Of a stretch of 64,000 nt of DNA, positions 1-10,175 are shown piece after piece; the first letter of the stretch is position 1, and each line of letters opens with the position of its first letter. A program made the position numbers and the translations under genes. The notes under the pieces were generated by a model. That model made no database searches and was not told where the DNA came from. It saw nothing but the letters and a program-made list of their open reading frames with translations. Source of the stretch: Filobasidium wieringae (lineage: Eukaryota > Basidiomycota > Tremellomycetes > Filobasidiales > Filobasidiaceae); the NCBI GenBank assembly GCA_001600055.1, contig BCIV01000003.1, positions 129,162 through 193,161 on the forward strand, read 5' to 3'.

Positions 1-2110
1 ATTTTGTGATGCTTCGTTCATGCCTAAACAGCGAGAAGTAGAACATTCCAGGAAGGATGAACGAGATCATGGTGGAACCCGTCGAACCGACAAAGCTCAA
101 GACTTTGGAATAGAATGAGAAATGCCCGGAATGGCTGACATAGGGAGCCCATGACTTACCAACTTCCAATTCATCGATGACCATTGCTATAGCGAATCCC
201 AATAGGAGTATACCAGTAGTTAAGCTGACAAATTTGCGCTGTCCCATGGGTTTGCCGACTGGTAACCCGTGATCGTCTTTTCCCATCAATGTATCGGCTT
301 CCTCGTTGTCGTGTTCATCTGCTCCGGTCGAAGTATTTGTCGAGTGCCAATCCTTAGTGAGGGTATGTAAACAAGCTCTACATGGATGTGCTTGTAGAGG
401 ATAAGAAAGAGCAACCGAGAGCACGATTCCTAGTCTGCCTATGGCGATGACTACTGATGTCCAAGGGTACCTATTGGCGTTGATAAGCTCAGTAAGCAAG
501 TCGTCAATAGACAAGGTTTCGTCACTTACATAGCGATGACGTTACTTCCCACGCCTTGACCGAATGTAAGATAACCCATGATCCCCAACTATACTTTTAC
601 ATTTGTCATTTACCGCCACCCCATCACTTGGCCATTGTCTGAACTCACCACCTCGTAGGTCACGGCGGCAGAACCGATAGATGTCGTGATGACCTTGTTC
701 ATTCTCGCCTGCGTGTTGAACTTTAACTCATTGAATACCGCAAACAACTATGCGTGATCCGTTGTTATTTCCCTTCCCGTTGTGAGAGATCGACTCAGAT
801 TGAGCTCGACTCACGTTCTGAGCGCACGTGTAAGCAAATATCTGGACAGGGAAAACTCCAACTGTTGCGGTAGCGAATCTGCCCCAGACCACTGGACCTC
901 GTTTCTTGCCGGTAGGAACGCTTAAAGCCCACCAACCTATCACTATGACTACGAGGCTTTCAATTCGATTGTATTAGTTAGACATTGTGGTTTACGATCC
1001 AGAACACGCTTACTAAACTATGCTAGCCAGAGCGATTTGACTTGTAAATCTCAAGCTGTCCATTCTTCTGAGGAAACTGAGCGGTCCTACAATGACAAAA
1101 GATAGGAGCAACCAAAGACGGCCATCAAGCCACATCGAAGTTTCTGGAAGTGTTTCGCTTGGCAGGTGATGCGAGAGGGATAAAATGACTTGTGGCATCA
1201 ATGTCTGTAAGATAGCGCTTATCAGCCAAACTAAAAGAATTGCATGAGATCTGAAGGCTTACCTTGACTATGATTAGATAGCTTACGCTGACGCCAAAAC
1301 ATTTGATGGCAATGGCAGCGTCGAAGCATCTCGTCGCCCATCCTTTACCAAACGTCAAGAGAGCAATTTCGTTGAAACTGGCCTCAGGCTTTTCCTGACC
1401 GCTTGGCGGGGTCAAACAGACGTCTAGGGATTCGTCCAAGCATTCACTCGAAGATGAGCTGACGATGCGTTTAGCCGGTGTACTCGGTCCGGAAGATGTA
1501 AATGCAGTCGAGGGTTGGAACCGCGGTCGACCTACTTGACGTGCACACACGGAAAGTAGATACAGTCCAAATGCGGAACAAGCTCCAGCGAAAAGACAAG
1601 ATAGAAAGGCAGGAGCCAATCCCATAGACGCAAAAACCTTGAGAGCTACCTCGTAAGCAACCAAATGTGACCGTACCTCTGCACTAATACCTACGGAAGG
1701 AAACGCCAGTGCCCCTGTGCCAATAATTGTGTTGGCTAGGCTGTGAAACCGTTACGACTAGACATCATGAGCGAAAGCAGTGATCATAGCATCAAAGGTA
1801 TTGGGACTCACTTGCTAACGCAACTTCCAATCGTCGCTTTCCCCTGTCTTCCGTTTCTCATCCATAATGTTCTATCATCGATCTGATCCTCGAATCCCGA
1901 AGGACCGAAGAGGTCATCCTCTTCACCAAATGCTTCGCCGTCGGACTGACATCCTGAGTCGGGTTGATTGTGCGCATGTTGCGAAGGGGTATCAAATACC
2001 ATGCCGTCGAGGCGTTGGGTTGAGGGAGCAATTTGATGTGGTTTAGCAGGAGTGACTGTACCGTATGATCTCGACTTTTGCGCGCCAGCGCTATTACTAC
2101 TACTAGGCAT
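1..2110 (-). CDS. AVT-type vacuolar amino-acid transporter (3' end outside window)
   Basis: A multi-pass amino-acid/H+ symporter of the AAAP/SLC38 family, probably moving neutral amino acids across the vacuolar membrane. Exons on the minus strand read 2110-1812, 1740-1263, 1204-1014, 956-815, 747-649, 588-530, 470-160 and 102 to beyond base 1; frame is kept at every junction. The first ~100 residues are polar and Ser/Gln/Asp-rich (cytosolic tail). The first membrane segment has the family motif LANTIIGTGALAFP, and near the cut end FVGSTGSTMISFILPG matches the last-but-two helix of AVT proteins. The start ATG at 2110 is the first one in the frame. An optional 39-nt intron (1676-1638) inside exon 2 also keeps the frame, so residues there are uncertain. 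Family is secure; the exact paralogue (AVT5/6/7-like) is not. Confidence 0.85.
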
Positions 2111-2614
2111 GCTGATATGCTGGTATGTCCGTGAAGCGGATCAAAGAAGCGAAAGGTTGAAACCAGGCACAACCTTGGAACGCTATGATTGAGTGATTGC
2201 CTAGATGTGTGATTCACGGCCAACCGTGTCAAGCTCAAACACTACTGCCTGTGTGCATGCATGTATTGAGTGTTTTCACGATCGGCACGACGCCCTATCT
2301 ATTTAATATCACTACTGAAGCTAACTGACATGTGGAAAAACGGCCTTCTCCGAGAGCGCCTCCCTTATGCTCCCTCAGACTGCTGCCTAATCCGTGCTCA
2401 TCTGACGTGTTTGGACTGTCTGTCTCTCGGACGGGTACCAATCGACTGTCAAAAAGCAGATACGGCAAGGATTACGACCTTAATGGTTGGCTAGACTAGC
2501 GAGGTTTCGAGCCTTCGAGAGCCGGGTAGGTTCAATAATCGATCTGGCAATCATCGTCCCTCGTCTCGGAATACAAACTACCACAAAACATCCAACTCTA
2601 GCAGGCAGATTATT
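2111..2614. other. Intergenic: transporter promoter and RPS15 3' flank
   Basis: About 500 bases between the start of the transporter and the stop of RPS15, both on the minus strand. Short open frames occur on both strands but none has family similarity or splice support. I see no RNA gene here. Confidence 0.5.
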
Positions 2615-3668
2615 CTACTTAAGGGGGATGAATCGGGCAGCGGTGGCTCCTAGACCAGCCCTTCCGTGTCCAACAGGCTTGTAGGTGATGGAGAACTCTC
2701 CGAGGTAGTGACCGGTCATCTCGGGCTTGACCTCAACGGTGGTGAACGACTTTCCGTTCTACAGAACACATCGTCGTGAGCTAAATGTTTGTTCAACTAA
2801 CAGGAGACGCAGTAGGCTTACGTAAACACCGCAGACGCTTCCAATCATCTCAGGTACAATGATCATGTCTCGCAAGTGGGTCTTGACAGTGGCAGGCTTC
2901 TCGTTAGGGAGAGCCTCCTTCTTGGCCTTCCTGAGCTTCTTGATCAAACCCAAGGGCTTCCTCTTGAGACCCCTCTGAAACCTCCTCCTGGCTCGTGCGT
3001 GAACAAGCTGAAAGAATGAGCACGATCAGCAACGAACTTCGGATTGCATTCAGATTGCGATTGTCACGATGACATACGTCGATGAACTCCTCGTTCTTCA
3101 AGTCCAAGAGCTTGTCAAGCTCGACACCCCTGTAGGAGTACTTCTTGAAAGTTCGCTTCCTCTTCAACTCGGCGGCCTCCTCGGCGTTAGTGTATCCAGC
3201 GTCAGCCTGAATTACAGGTAAAGTGAATCAGTAAAGAAGTTGACAGTAGGATTCGTGAATCCAGGCACAAGAGCACAAGATCTCCCATCGGCAGGACGAC
3301 TTTTAGAGCTGAAACACCAAGGTTGATCGCGATGGGCCTGTCCGGTACGCAACAAGACGATTCTGCAATCTCTGTGGGCTCGACTTTGACTGGATAATTT
3401 GGGAGAGATGGTGGTCGATCGAGGAAGAGGGAAAAACGTGTCCAGGTTTCGTGCTTGATAGGCTTGTCCAATCTCTGATCGTTTCCCTTCTAGTCGGCCC
3501 TTATAGCAGCACAATCATCTGCCCTTTCCCATTGCGCCTTCTCCTGCCCTATTTCCAAGGTATCATGCACAAATTCCCTGAACCGATGGGGAGCTGCTTC
3601 TTGGATTTGATTGATTGCTTGCTTGTGCCTGATCGACTGAATGCTGTGGAAAGAATTATGCTCACCAT
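2615..3668 (-). CDS. RPS15: 40S ribosomal protein S15 (uS19)
   Basis: Small-subunit ribosomal protein at the subunit head near the decoding site. Minus-strand exons 3668-3666, 3206-3078, 3007-2822 and 2758-2615 give a 153-residue protein, the usual length. Exon 1 holds only the ATG, followed directly by the donor GTGAG; the protein then begins [11 protein letters not shown]. Recognisable segments are [18 protein letters not shown], the basic [35 protein letters not shown] and the C-terminal AARFIPLK. The first intron is long for this genome (459 nt) while the others are 70 and 63 nt, a layout common in fungal ribosomal-protein genes. The gene is divergent from RPP2, sharing a 585-nt promoter region, which would suit joint regulation of ribosomal genes. 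Confidence 0.96.
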
Positions 3669-4253
3669 CTTGAACGTAGCTTGTCGAGTCGGTGTCTTGA
3701 CGGATCTGTCACGAGAGCGGCTGAATCAATTACAACACCAATCGTCGGGCGACTTGCTTGACCCCCGGATTCTGACAAGTCCCTCAGAGTGAACGGGAAG
3801 GTTCAACGGAGAGATGTGTCACAGGTAGAAGCGCAACTTAACCAGACTGCGCTTGCAAAACCAGTAAGTACTGCTCCGAAACTACGCGCGACTCATCTGT
3901 ATGAGGATGTACGCGCCGCGGACATTGCGCTTTGCTTTGTCACCGCCCTTACATGTGCGTAGGCCGCTCGGGCAGTTCTCAGAAGGTTGGACTGGCCCTA
4001 GGCAGCAATTATTTGTCCATCCGATCTTCCTTTCCTCGTCACCACCCACATTTTAAAAGGTCAGTTCATACTCGCCGTCCTCACTTGATCTCACAGTCAG
4101 TCCCGCTGAACTCTCTACCAATCCAATCGTATAGGCGTTGACGTATACCGGCTCTACGGCTTAAATTGGTTTACTAGCCCCTTAACAAGTTTGTGCATTA
4201 TTTTCAGCCAGATCCTTCAAAGTCTGACATAGATTGTTCTGACCGTTATTAGA
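3669..4253. promoter_or_regulatory. Divergent promoter region RPS15 / RPP2
   Basis: 585 bases between the start codons of two ribosomal-protein genes transcribed away from each other. It must contain both core promoters and 5' UTRs, including a T-rich stretch near 4197-4205. No specific factor site was identified with confidence. Confidence 0.6.
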
Positions 4254-4576
4254 ATGAAGCACATCGCCGCCTATCTCCTTCTCCAGCTCGGTGGAAAGAC
4301 CACCCCCACCGCTGCCGACATCACCTCTGTCCTCGAGGCTGCCGGTGCCGAGGTCGACTCTTCTCGAGTTGAGAAGTTGATCAGCGAATTGGAGGGCAAG
4401 GACATCAACCAGGTCAGCATATGATCAGATTTGTGACCTCGCTGCACGAAGCTGATACGTTTGTGAACAGCTCATCGCTGAGGGTTCTTCCAAGCTCGCC
4501 TCGGTTCCTTCCGGAGGAGCTGCCGCTGCCCCCTCTGCCGGAGGTGCCGCCGCCGCCGCTGGTTCCGCTGAGCCCG

Positions 4577-4609
<33 letters not shown>

Positions 4610-4712
4610 GTGAGTGATTTGGTCTTGTTTACAAATGGATCACTGGCTAAAGACTGTTTGGATCACTCTCGTAGAGTCTGACGACGACATGGGATTCGGA
4701 TTGTTCGATTAA
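4254..4712 (+). CDS. RPP2: 60S acidic ribosomal protein P2
   Basis: Stalk protein of the large ribosomal subunit that helps recruit and activate translational GTPases. Exons 4254-4412, 4471-4609 and 4675-4712 give 111 residues, typical for P2. The N-terminal dimerisation domain begins [15 protein letters not shown], which separates P2 from P1. An Ala/Gly/Pro-rich hinge follows, then a charged EEKKEE stretch and the conserved acidic tail ending [10 protein letters not shown], the element that contacts elongation factors and is the target of ribosome-inactivating proteins. The 13-residue tail is made by the third, 38-nt exon. Introns are 58 and 65 nt. Divergent from RPS15. Confidence 0.96.
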
Positions 4713-5551
4713 GCGTTGGACCATCCCGTCACTCTGTCTGTTGTTTCAGGCCCTTTCGTCAGAACCCCATCGGCAAAGCACTTGCAAGAATTATACGCTG
4801 GATGCTCCATCCTATTCTAATCTTGTAGTTTGCTGAACGATGCGTTTATGATGAGATAGCTTCCCTTTCACGAGATCTGCAACCTAGCCAGTTTTTCATC
4901 ATCTGTCAGCGTGCGAATCGGATTGTGATTGACATGACTGAGCGCTGTTTGCGACGATCGTACTTCTTCCTCGCCCACTTCGACACCTCAACACATCTGC
5001 GCTATCGACTCGGACCGGTGAGATTCTTTGTCCTGACAAGCGGCCCGTAAGATCAACTCCTTCATAGGCACCGAGCCACTAGACTCTGCGGACGCAGTTC
5101 TCAAGCGCCAAATCTCGATATAGGCACGCGTAGCGCGTTGAACTCCCTTGCGCCCGGGGCATGTGTGTTTCATCCCTTCATCAGCGATCTTAGTGTCGAC
5201 CGGATGCACCGGAATGGCCCAGCCGGTGGTCGAGTTGACGACCAACGATTTACTAGTATGTTTGGGATTCAGCCATGGCAACCATCAACCTTTTTGAGCA
5301 ACCACCCGTGCATCAAAGGACATGGCGCGTCCCAGAATAGATGTCCAGCATTTCAATCAACTGATCAGGGTGGTGTTTTTTTTTTTTCAGGTAAGCCGCT
5401 TGTCCCGCTCGACCCGGTGTACCGGAGGAGTAAGGTTCCGGAGTGAATATATAAGACAAGGGTTTCTGAACTTGCTCAACTCAGCTTTAGTAACTACCGA
5501 CTCCACGCATCATTCTCTTACTCGATCTTTACAACTTGAACCTAAATCGCT
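4713..5551. other. Intergenic: RPP2 3' flank and polygalacturonase promoter
   Basis: 839 bases. The right part is the upstream region of the GH28 gene and has an obvious TATA element (listed separately) and a run of 11 T near 5378-5388. Open frames on both strands in the middle show no family similarity or splice logic. Confidence 0.5.
5448..5455 (+). promoter_or_regulatory. TATA box of the polygalacturonase gene
   Basis: TATATAAG about 100 bases upstream of the start codon at 5552. A strong TATA element is typical of strongly induced secreted-enzyme genes; here it is a sequence match only. Confidence 0.55.
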
Positions 5552-7289
5552 ATGCTCGCCAATCGCACTCTACTCATTGTGTTCTTTACTCTCCTCGGCC
5601 AACTTGCAGCAGCAACGCCGTTGGTCCAACGTGATGCGTGCACCATCACCTCCTATGACGGAGTCGCTGCCGCGATCTCAGCTAAATGCAAGACCATCAG
5701 TAGGTCACCGCGGTAGAGATTTCTAGATTTTGCGCTGATGTCGGCTGTTTCTGGATTTTCATTGAAAGACATCAACGCATTGGTAAGTCATGTTATCATC
5801 AATTGTTAGCCCACATAGCCTCACCGTGGTATCGATTGTACGACAGACCGTCCCCGGTGGCAAAGCATTCGACATGACCAACCTAGCCTCTGGTACAACT
5901 GTCAACCTCAAGGGTGACCTTACCTTTGCTTCAGCATCTTGGGCTGGTCCGATGTTCATTGTGGGAGGCGACAACGTTGTGTTCAATGGAGGTGGCCATA
6001 CATTGAATGGTAAATGCCTTATCGATTGAATCATCGTCACATTAGATCTGAACAATTATCTGCAACCTTTGTCAGGCAACGGTCAAGCGCTCTGGGATGG
6101 TCAGGGAAGTAACGGTGGGAAAACAAAGCCTGTACGTTAATCCGCTTCGACTGAGTCTGGAACTGTGCTCATGAATATGATGGTAGAAATTTGTCAAGAT
6201 TAAGAATTCAGGTTCGTTCAATAATGTCATCATCAAGAACTCTCCAGTCCAGGCTGTTTCGGTCGGGAATAAGGCGACTCTCGTCATTGACAAAGTCACT
6301 ATCGACAATTCGGCCGGAGATGCCGGCGGAGGCCACAACACAGGTGGGCTGCCTGTTGGATTGAAGTATTACAATCAAGTTAAGGGTGGGGTTTCGCGCG
6401 CATAGATTGCTTCGATGTCTCAGCCACCGACGTGACGATCCAAAACTCACGTTGTTTGAATCAAGACGACTGCCTTGGTGAGTGGGAACCACTCAGCTTA
6501 CGCTAAGACTCCATGTCTGATCGTGTTCGTTAAAAGCTGTCAATGCCGGTAGCAACATCTCTTTCCTCAACAACTACTGTTCCGGTGGACATGGAATTTC
6601 CATTGGGTCCATCCAGACTGGCAAGACCGTCTCCAACGTTCACATCACTGGCAATACTGTAGTCAACTCGGACAATGGGCTTCGAATCAAGACCGTTTCT
6701 GGAGCCACTGACGCTAGTGTCAAAAGTTAGTCGCGTAAAGTAGACTCGCACCGAGAATCTCAATTGATCGGAGCGGCATTGTTGCTGTTCACAGCTGTCA
6801 CGTACTCCGGAAACACTGTTTCAGGAATCCACAAATACGGGGTCGTCATTCAACAGGACTATGAGAATGGGTAAGTCTCTCGGAGCCGAGCACGTTGGAG
6901 GGGCTAACTAGATATACCTCCATTTGGATCTGGTAGGAGCCCTACCGGAACGTAAGCCTGCGAATTCTGTCCTGTTATAGATGACCAAATCGATTGAGAT
7001 GTCCCCTTCTTTAGCCCCACTAATGGAGTTCCTATTGTCGATGTTAAATTCACCGGCACCAATACCGTTTCGGTCGATTCCAAGGCTCAGGAGGTCTACG
7101 TCCTATGTGGTATGTGCTTTTGCTTCTGTGTGGGCATCAGTAATACGATGCTAATCGATCTTTGTCGTGTGACCATCACCAGGTTCTGGCTCTTGTCAAG
7201 GTACATGGGACTGGAGCGGGCTCGCAGTATCGGGGGGGTCCAAGGGTAGTATCACGGGCAAACCTCCTATTACCGGATTTACCCTTTAA
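5552..7289 (+). CDS. Secreted endopolygalacturonase, glycoside hydrolase family 28
   Basis: Hydrolyses internal alpha-1,4-galacturonan bonds of pectin outside the cell. Eleven exons: 5552-5699, 5769-5782, 5847-6009, 6076-6131, 6187-6343, 6406-6477, 6537-6725, 6794-6870, 6937-6951, 7015-7109, 7183-7289. The product starts with a hydrophobic signal peptide ending LLGQLAAATP and a possible Kex2-like site (VQR|D). All GH28 catalytic motifs are present: NTD (formed across the 6343/6406 junction), QDDC, GGHGISIG and RIK. The C-terminus has the fungal CQGTWDWSGL motif. Beta-helix repeats are suggested by regular Val/Ile/Asn periodicity. Two exons are tiny (14 and 15 nt). Expression is probably inducible, given the TATA box upstream. 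Family assignment is secure; endo rather than exo activity follows from the motif set. Confidence 0.93.
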
Positions 7290-7654
7290 GCTCTGGGATA
7301 TATTGGATAGTCAATCTTTGTTTTGATCTGTACTATGATTCTCGAGCGACGCGAGCGACAATGCCACATACATTATTACATTCATTTACTTCCGCTAAGT
7401 GGGATCCGGTTACGTTCCGCAATTACCGGTAGATGATGGTGAACGAGGGGTCCGATCTCACCCGTCAGTCTATTAGATTCCCGCCAAGGTGAATATGCAG
7501 ATGGATACATATACCTTCGCATCGCATCGCCTACTCGAGCAGGAGAACGTATTCGTCACCTACCTTGCCTCACATCTGTCCCAATAAGGCTGCATCCCGG
7601 TCTCCCCCCAATTACTTCCTTGCCGCACGTCATCTCCGCTAGAGGAGATTGATC
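7290..7654. other. Intergenic: polygalacturonase 3' flank and carnitine acetyltransferase promoter
   Basis: 365 bases between two plus-strand genes. C/T-rich tracts near 7590-7625 would fit a 5' leader. No other feature seen. Confidence 0.5.
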
Positions 7655-10029
7655 ATGTTCCCGCGCATCCAACGCTCATCTCTACCATTGTCAATCACTA
7701 GCAAGCATCGAGTCAGTGAAAAGCGTCTGTCCTTCTTGATTGACCAGAATTCAACCTATTCTACTTCACAGACATCATTCACCATGCCCATTGCGGTATC
7801 AGCAGCAAATCATCAGCAACAGCGTGCCATATCGGCCTCGAGATCTCGAGCTGCTCCTACCAAATCAGACAAACCTCTTTATGCTCAACAGCATTCTTTA
7901 CCTCATCTTCCTGTCCCAAGCCTGAATTCAACCTTCCACAAATACCTCGAGACGATTCAGCCACACGTCTCGACCCAGTCTTTCGATCATAACAAGACGT
8001 TGGTCAACAAGTTCCTAGATTCTCCGCTATCTTCGGTGCTACAGGCTAGATTGGAAGCTCGTGCAAGCGAAAAGGAGAGTTGGTTGAGCGAATGGTGGAA
8101 CGAGGCAGCGTACATGGGGTATCGAGACTCCATCGTTCCTAATGTCAATTATTACTATCTGCATAAGGAAGGTCTCGCAAAGGGTTCCAACCAGACAAGA
8201 AGGGCTGCAGAGATCGTTCGAGGTGTCGGACAGTTCAGAGAGCTCCTCGTTAGGTAAGCCATGACCAAGTGACTTCCAATAATGCCCAAAATCCTGACAC
8301 TTGTTCCCTATTCTATGTCTACAGTGAACGGCTTGAACCTGAGATGATCAAGGGCAAAGCTTTAGACTCGGGCTCCTATCCTTCCCTCTTCAATGCATCT
8401 CGAATTCCTGTCAAGCCTGCCGATACTTTCAAGAAATATGACCCATCTGGGAATGACCACGTTGTCGTCTTGAGGAAGAACAGGTACTACAAGGTCAATG
8501 CGAAAGGTCTCAGTGTAGACCAATTGGATCAGGCCATGCAGGACGTTGTGCGTCGGGCCGATAAGGCCGGAGAGGGTCTCGGTGTCGGGTCTCTCACAGC
8601 ACATGACAGGGATAGTTGGACTGATGTGAGTGACTGGTTTCTTGCAGCGAATATACATGCATCCAGCGGTATTAACCTTTGTCCAACACACAAGGCCCGA
8701 GAACATCTGATCTCCCTTTCTCCAAAGAACGCTAAAGCCTTGGAAGCGATTGAATCGTCTATTCTCCTAATTTGTCTGGATGATCGTACTGCTGCTCAAG
8801 GACGAGACGCTCGAAGCTGGAGCTTGTACACAGGGGACGGGCAACCAAGTAGGAACCGGTGGTTTGACAAGCACGAATTTGTGGTTGACGCAAATGGCGA
8901 GTCCGGCTTCAATGGAGAGCGTAAGTGCTGAGTATATTCCATCTATTTTTTCGAGCGTTGATCATTTCATCATGTTTTGCTTAGATTCAATGCTTGACGG
9001 CACCCCCACGCTTCGTATGAACGAGTTTGTCCTGGCAGCGTTGGACAAGGGGAAAATCCCGCTTGATTTGGTGCAAGGGGAAAAACCTGGAGCAGTACAG
9101 GTAGAGGAAGTCGAATTCGTTGTAGATGCAACGGTGAAACAACACGTTGAAACTGCCAAGCAGGCGTTTACCGACGTGCTAAAGCAGCACGACCTTAAGG
9201 TCCGTATCCTAGGAGCGATTGAAATCCTTTTCGAAGGCTAACGGAATGTCTTAGGTTCTGAACTTTGACCACTATGGAAAGGATCTCATCAAGAAACATA
9301 AAGTCTCGCCTGATGCATGGGTACAAATGGTCAAGCAGTTGGCTTATGGAAAGATGATGGGCAAACCAGCCGTTACTTATGAAAGTGCGCAAACCAGAAA
9401 GTTTAGACTTGGCCGTACAGAGGTCATCCGAGCTTCCAGCAACCAGAGTAAGGCTTTCGTAGAGGCCATGCTGGACAAGAGTCAAACAGTATGTCAGCCA
9501 CTCATTCATGGAGTTGAGGCCTTTTCTGATTGGCGTTGGGTTTCAGGATGCCGAGCGAGCAAAGCTCTTCCGGAATGCGGCCGGCCGTCATATCCAATAT
9601 GCAACATGGGCAGCCGATGGGCAAGGTGTCGACCGTCATATGTTTGGATTGAAGAAGCTCCTTCGCAACGGCGAGGATATGCCAGAGGTCTTCAAGGACG
9701 AAGCATTCGCTTACTCTTCTACCTGGACTTTCAGCACTAGCAACCTCACAAGCGAGTATCTAGACAACTGGGGGTACGTATATGTCAATGTTGAAGGTAA
9801 ATCAAGTTTGAACGTTGACAATCGTGTCTCATATTATAGTTACGGCCAAGTGGTAGCAGAAGGGTTCGGCCTATCGTATTCCATTTCTGATCATTACCTT
9901 CGGTGGGCGATCATGACTACAACTGGCAAAGCCGATGAGCTAAAGGAGAGTATCACATGGGCTGCTGACGAATTGCGCCGCATGATGGACAGTGCAGCTC
10001 AAAGCAGCGACGAGAAAGCCAAGTTGTAG
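7655..10029 (+). CDS. CAT2: Carnitine O-acetyltransferase with dual targeting signals
   Basis: Transfers acetyl groups between CoA and carnitine so that acetyl units can move between peroxisomes, mitochondria and cytosol; needed for growth on fatty acids or C2 sources. Exons 7655-8253, 8325-8625, 8695-8920, 8985-9199, 9255-9488, 9547-9773 and 9840-10029 give 663 residues. Family segments include WWNEAAYMGYRDSIVPNVNY, GVGSLTAHDRDSWTD, the catalytic His (about residue 376, in GEHSMLDGTPT, built across the 8920/8985 junction) and the STSNLTSEY / GYGQVVAEGFGLSYSI region. The first ~30 residues are basic and hydroxylated (mitochondrial presequence-like). A second in-frame Met occurs at 7784, and the protein ends AKL, a peroxisomal PTS1. 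That is the arrangement known from yeast Cat2. YAT1-type paralogues lack PTS1, hence the CAT2 call. Confidence 0.92.
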
Positions 10030-10175
10030 AGCAAGTTCTGTGAGAGATGTCCAACACTGCATCCGTTTGGTGATGTCCAGCTTGTAGATCTTGTAGCTAC
10101 GGCGCATACACACAATGACATATAAGACCACCGTCAATTTGGGCTGTATCCCATGAATTTTGTAGGCTCCCCTTT

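Noticed and set aside
3207..3665. snoRNA inside the long first intron of RPS15
   Set aside because: A loose box-C-like ATGATT is present, but no paired box D with terminal stem could be found by eye.
4988..5446. Overlapping open frames upstream of the polygalacturonase
   Set aside because: No similarity on either strand; the region has promoter features including the TATA box.
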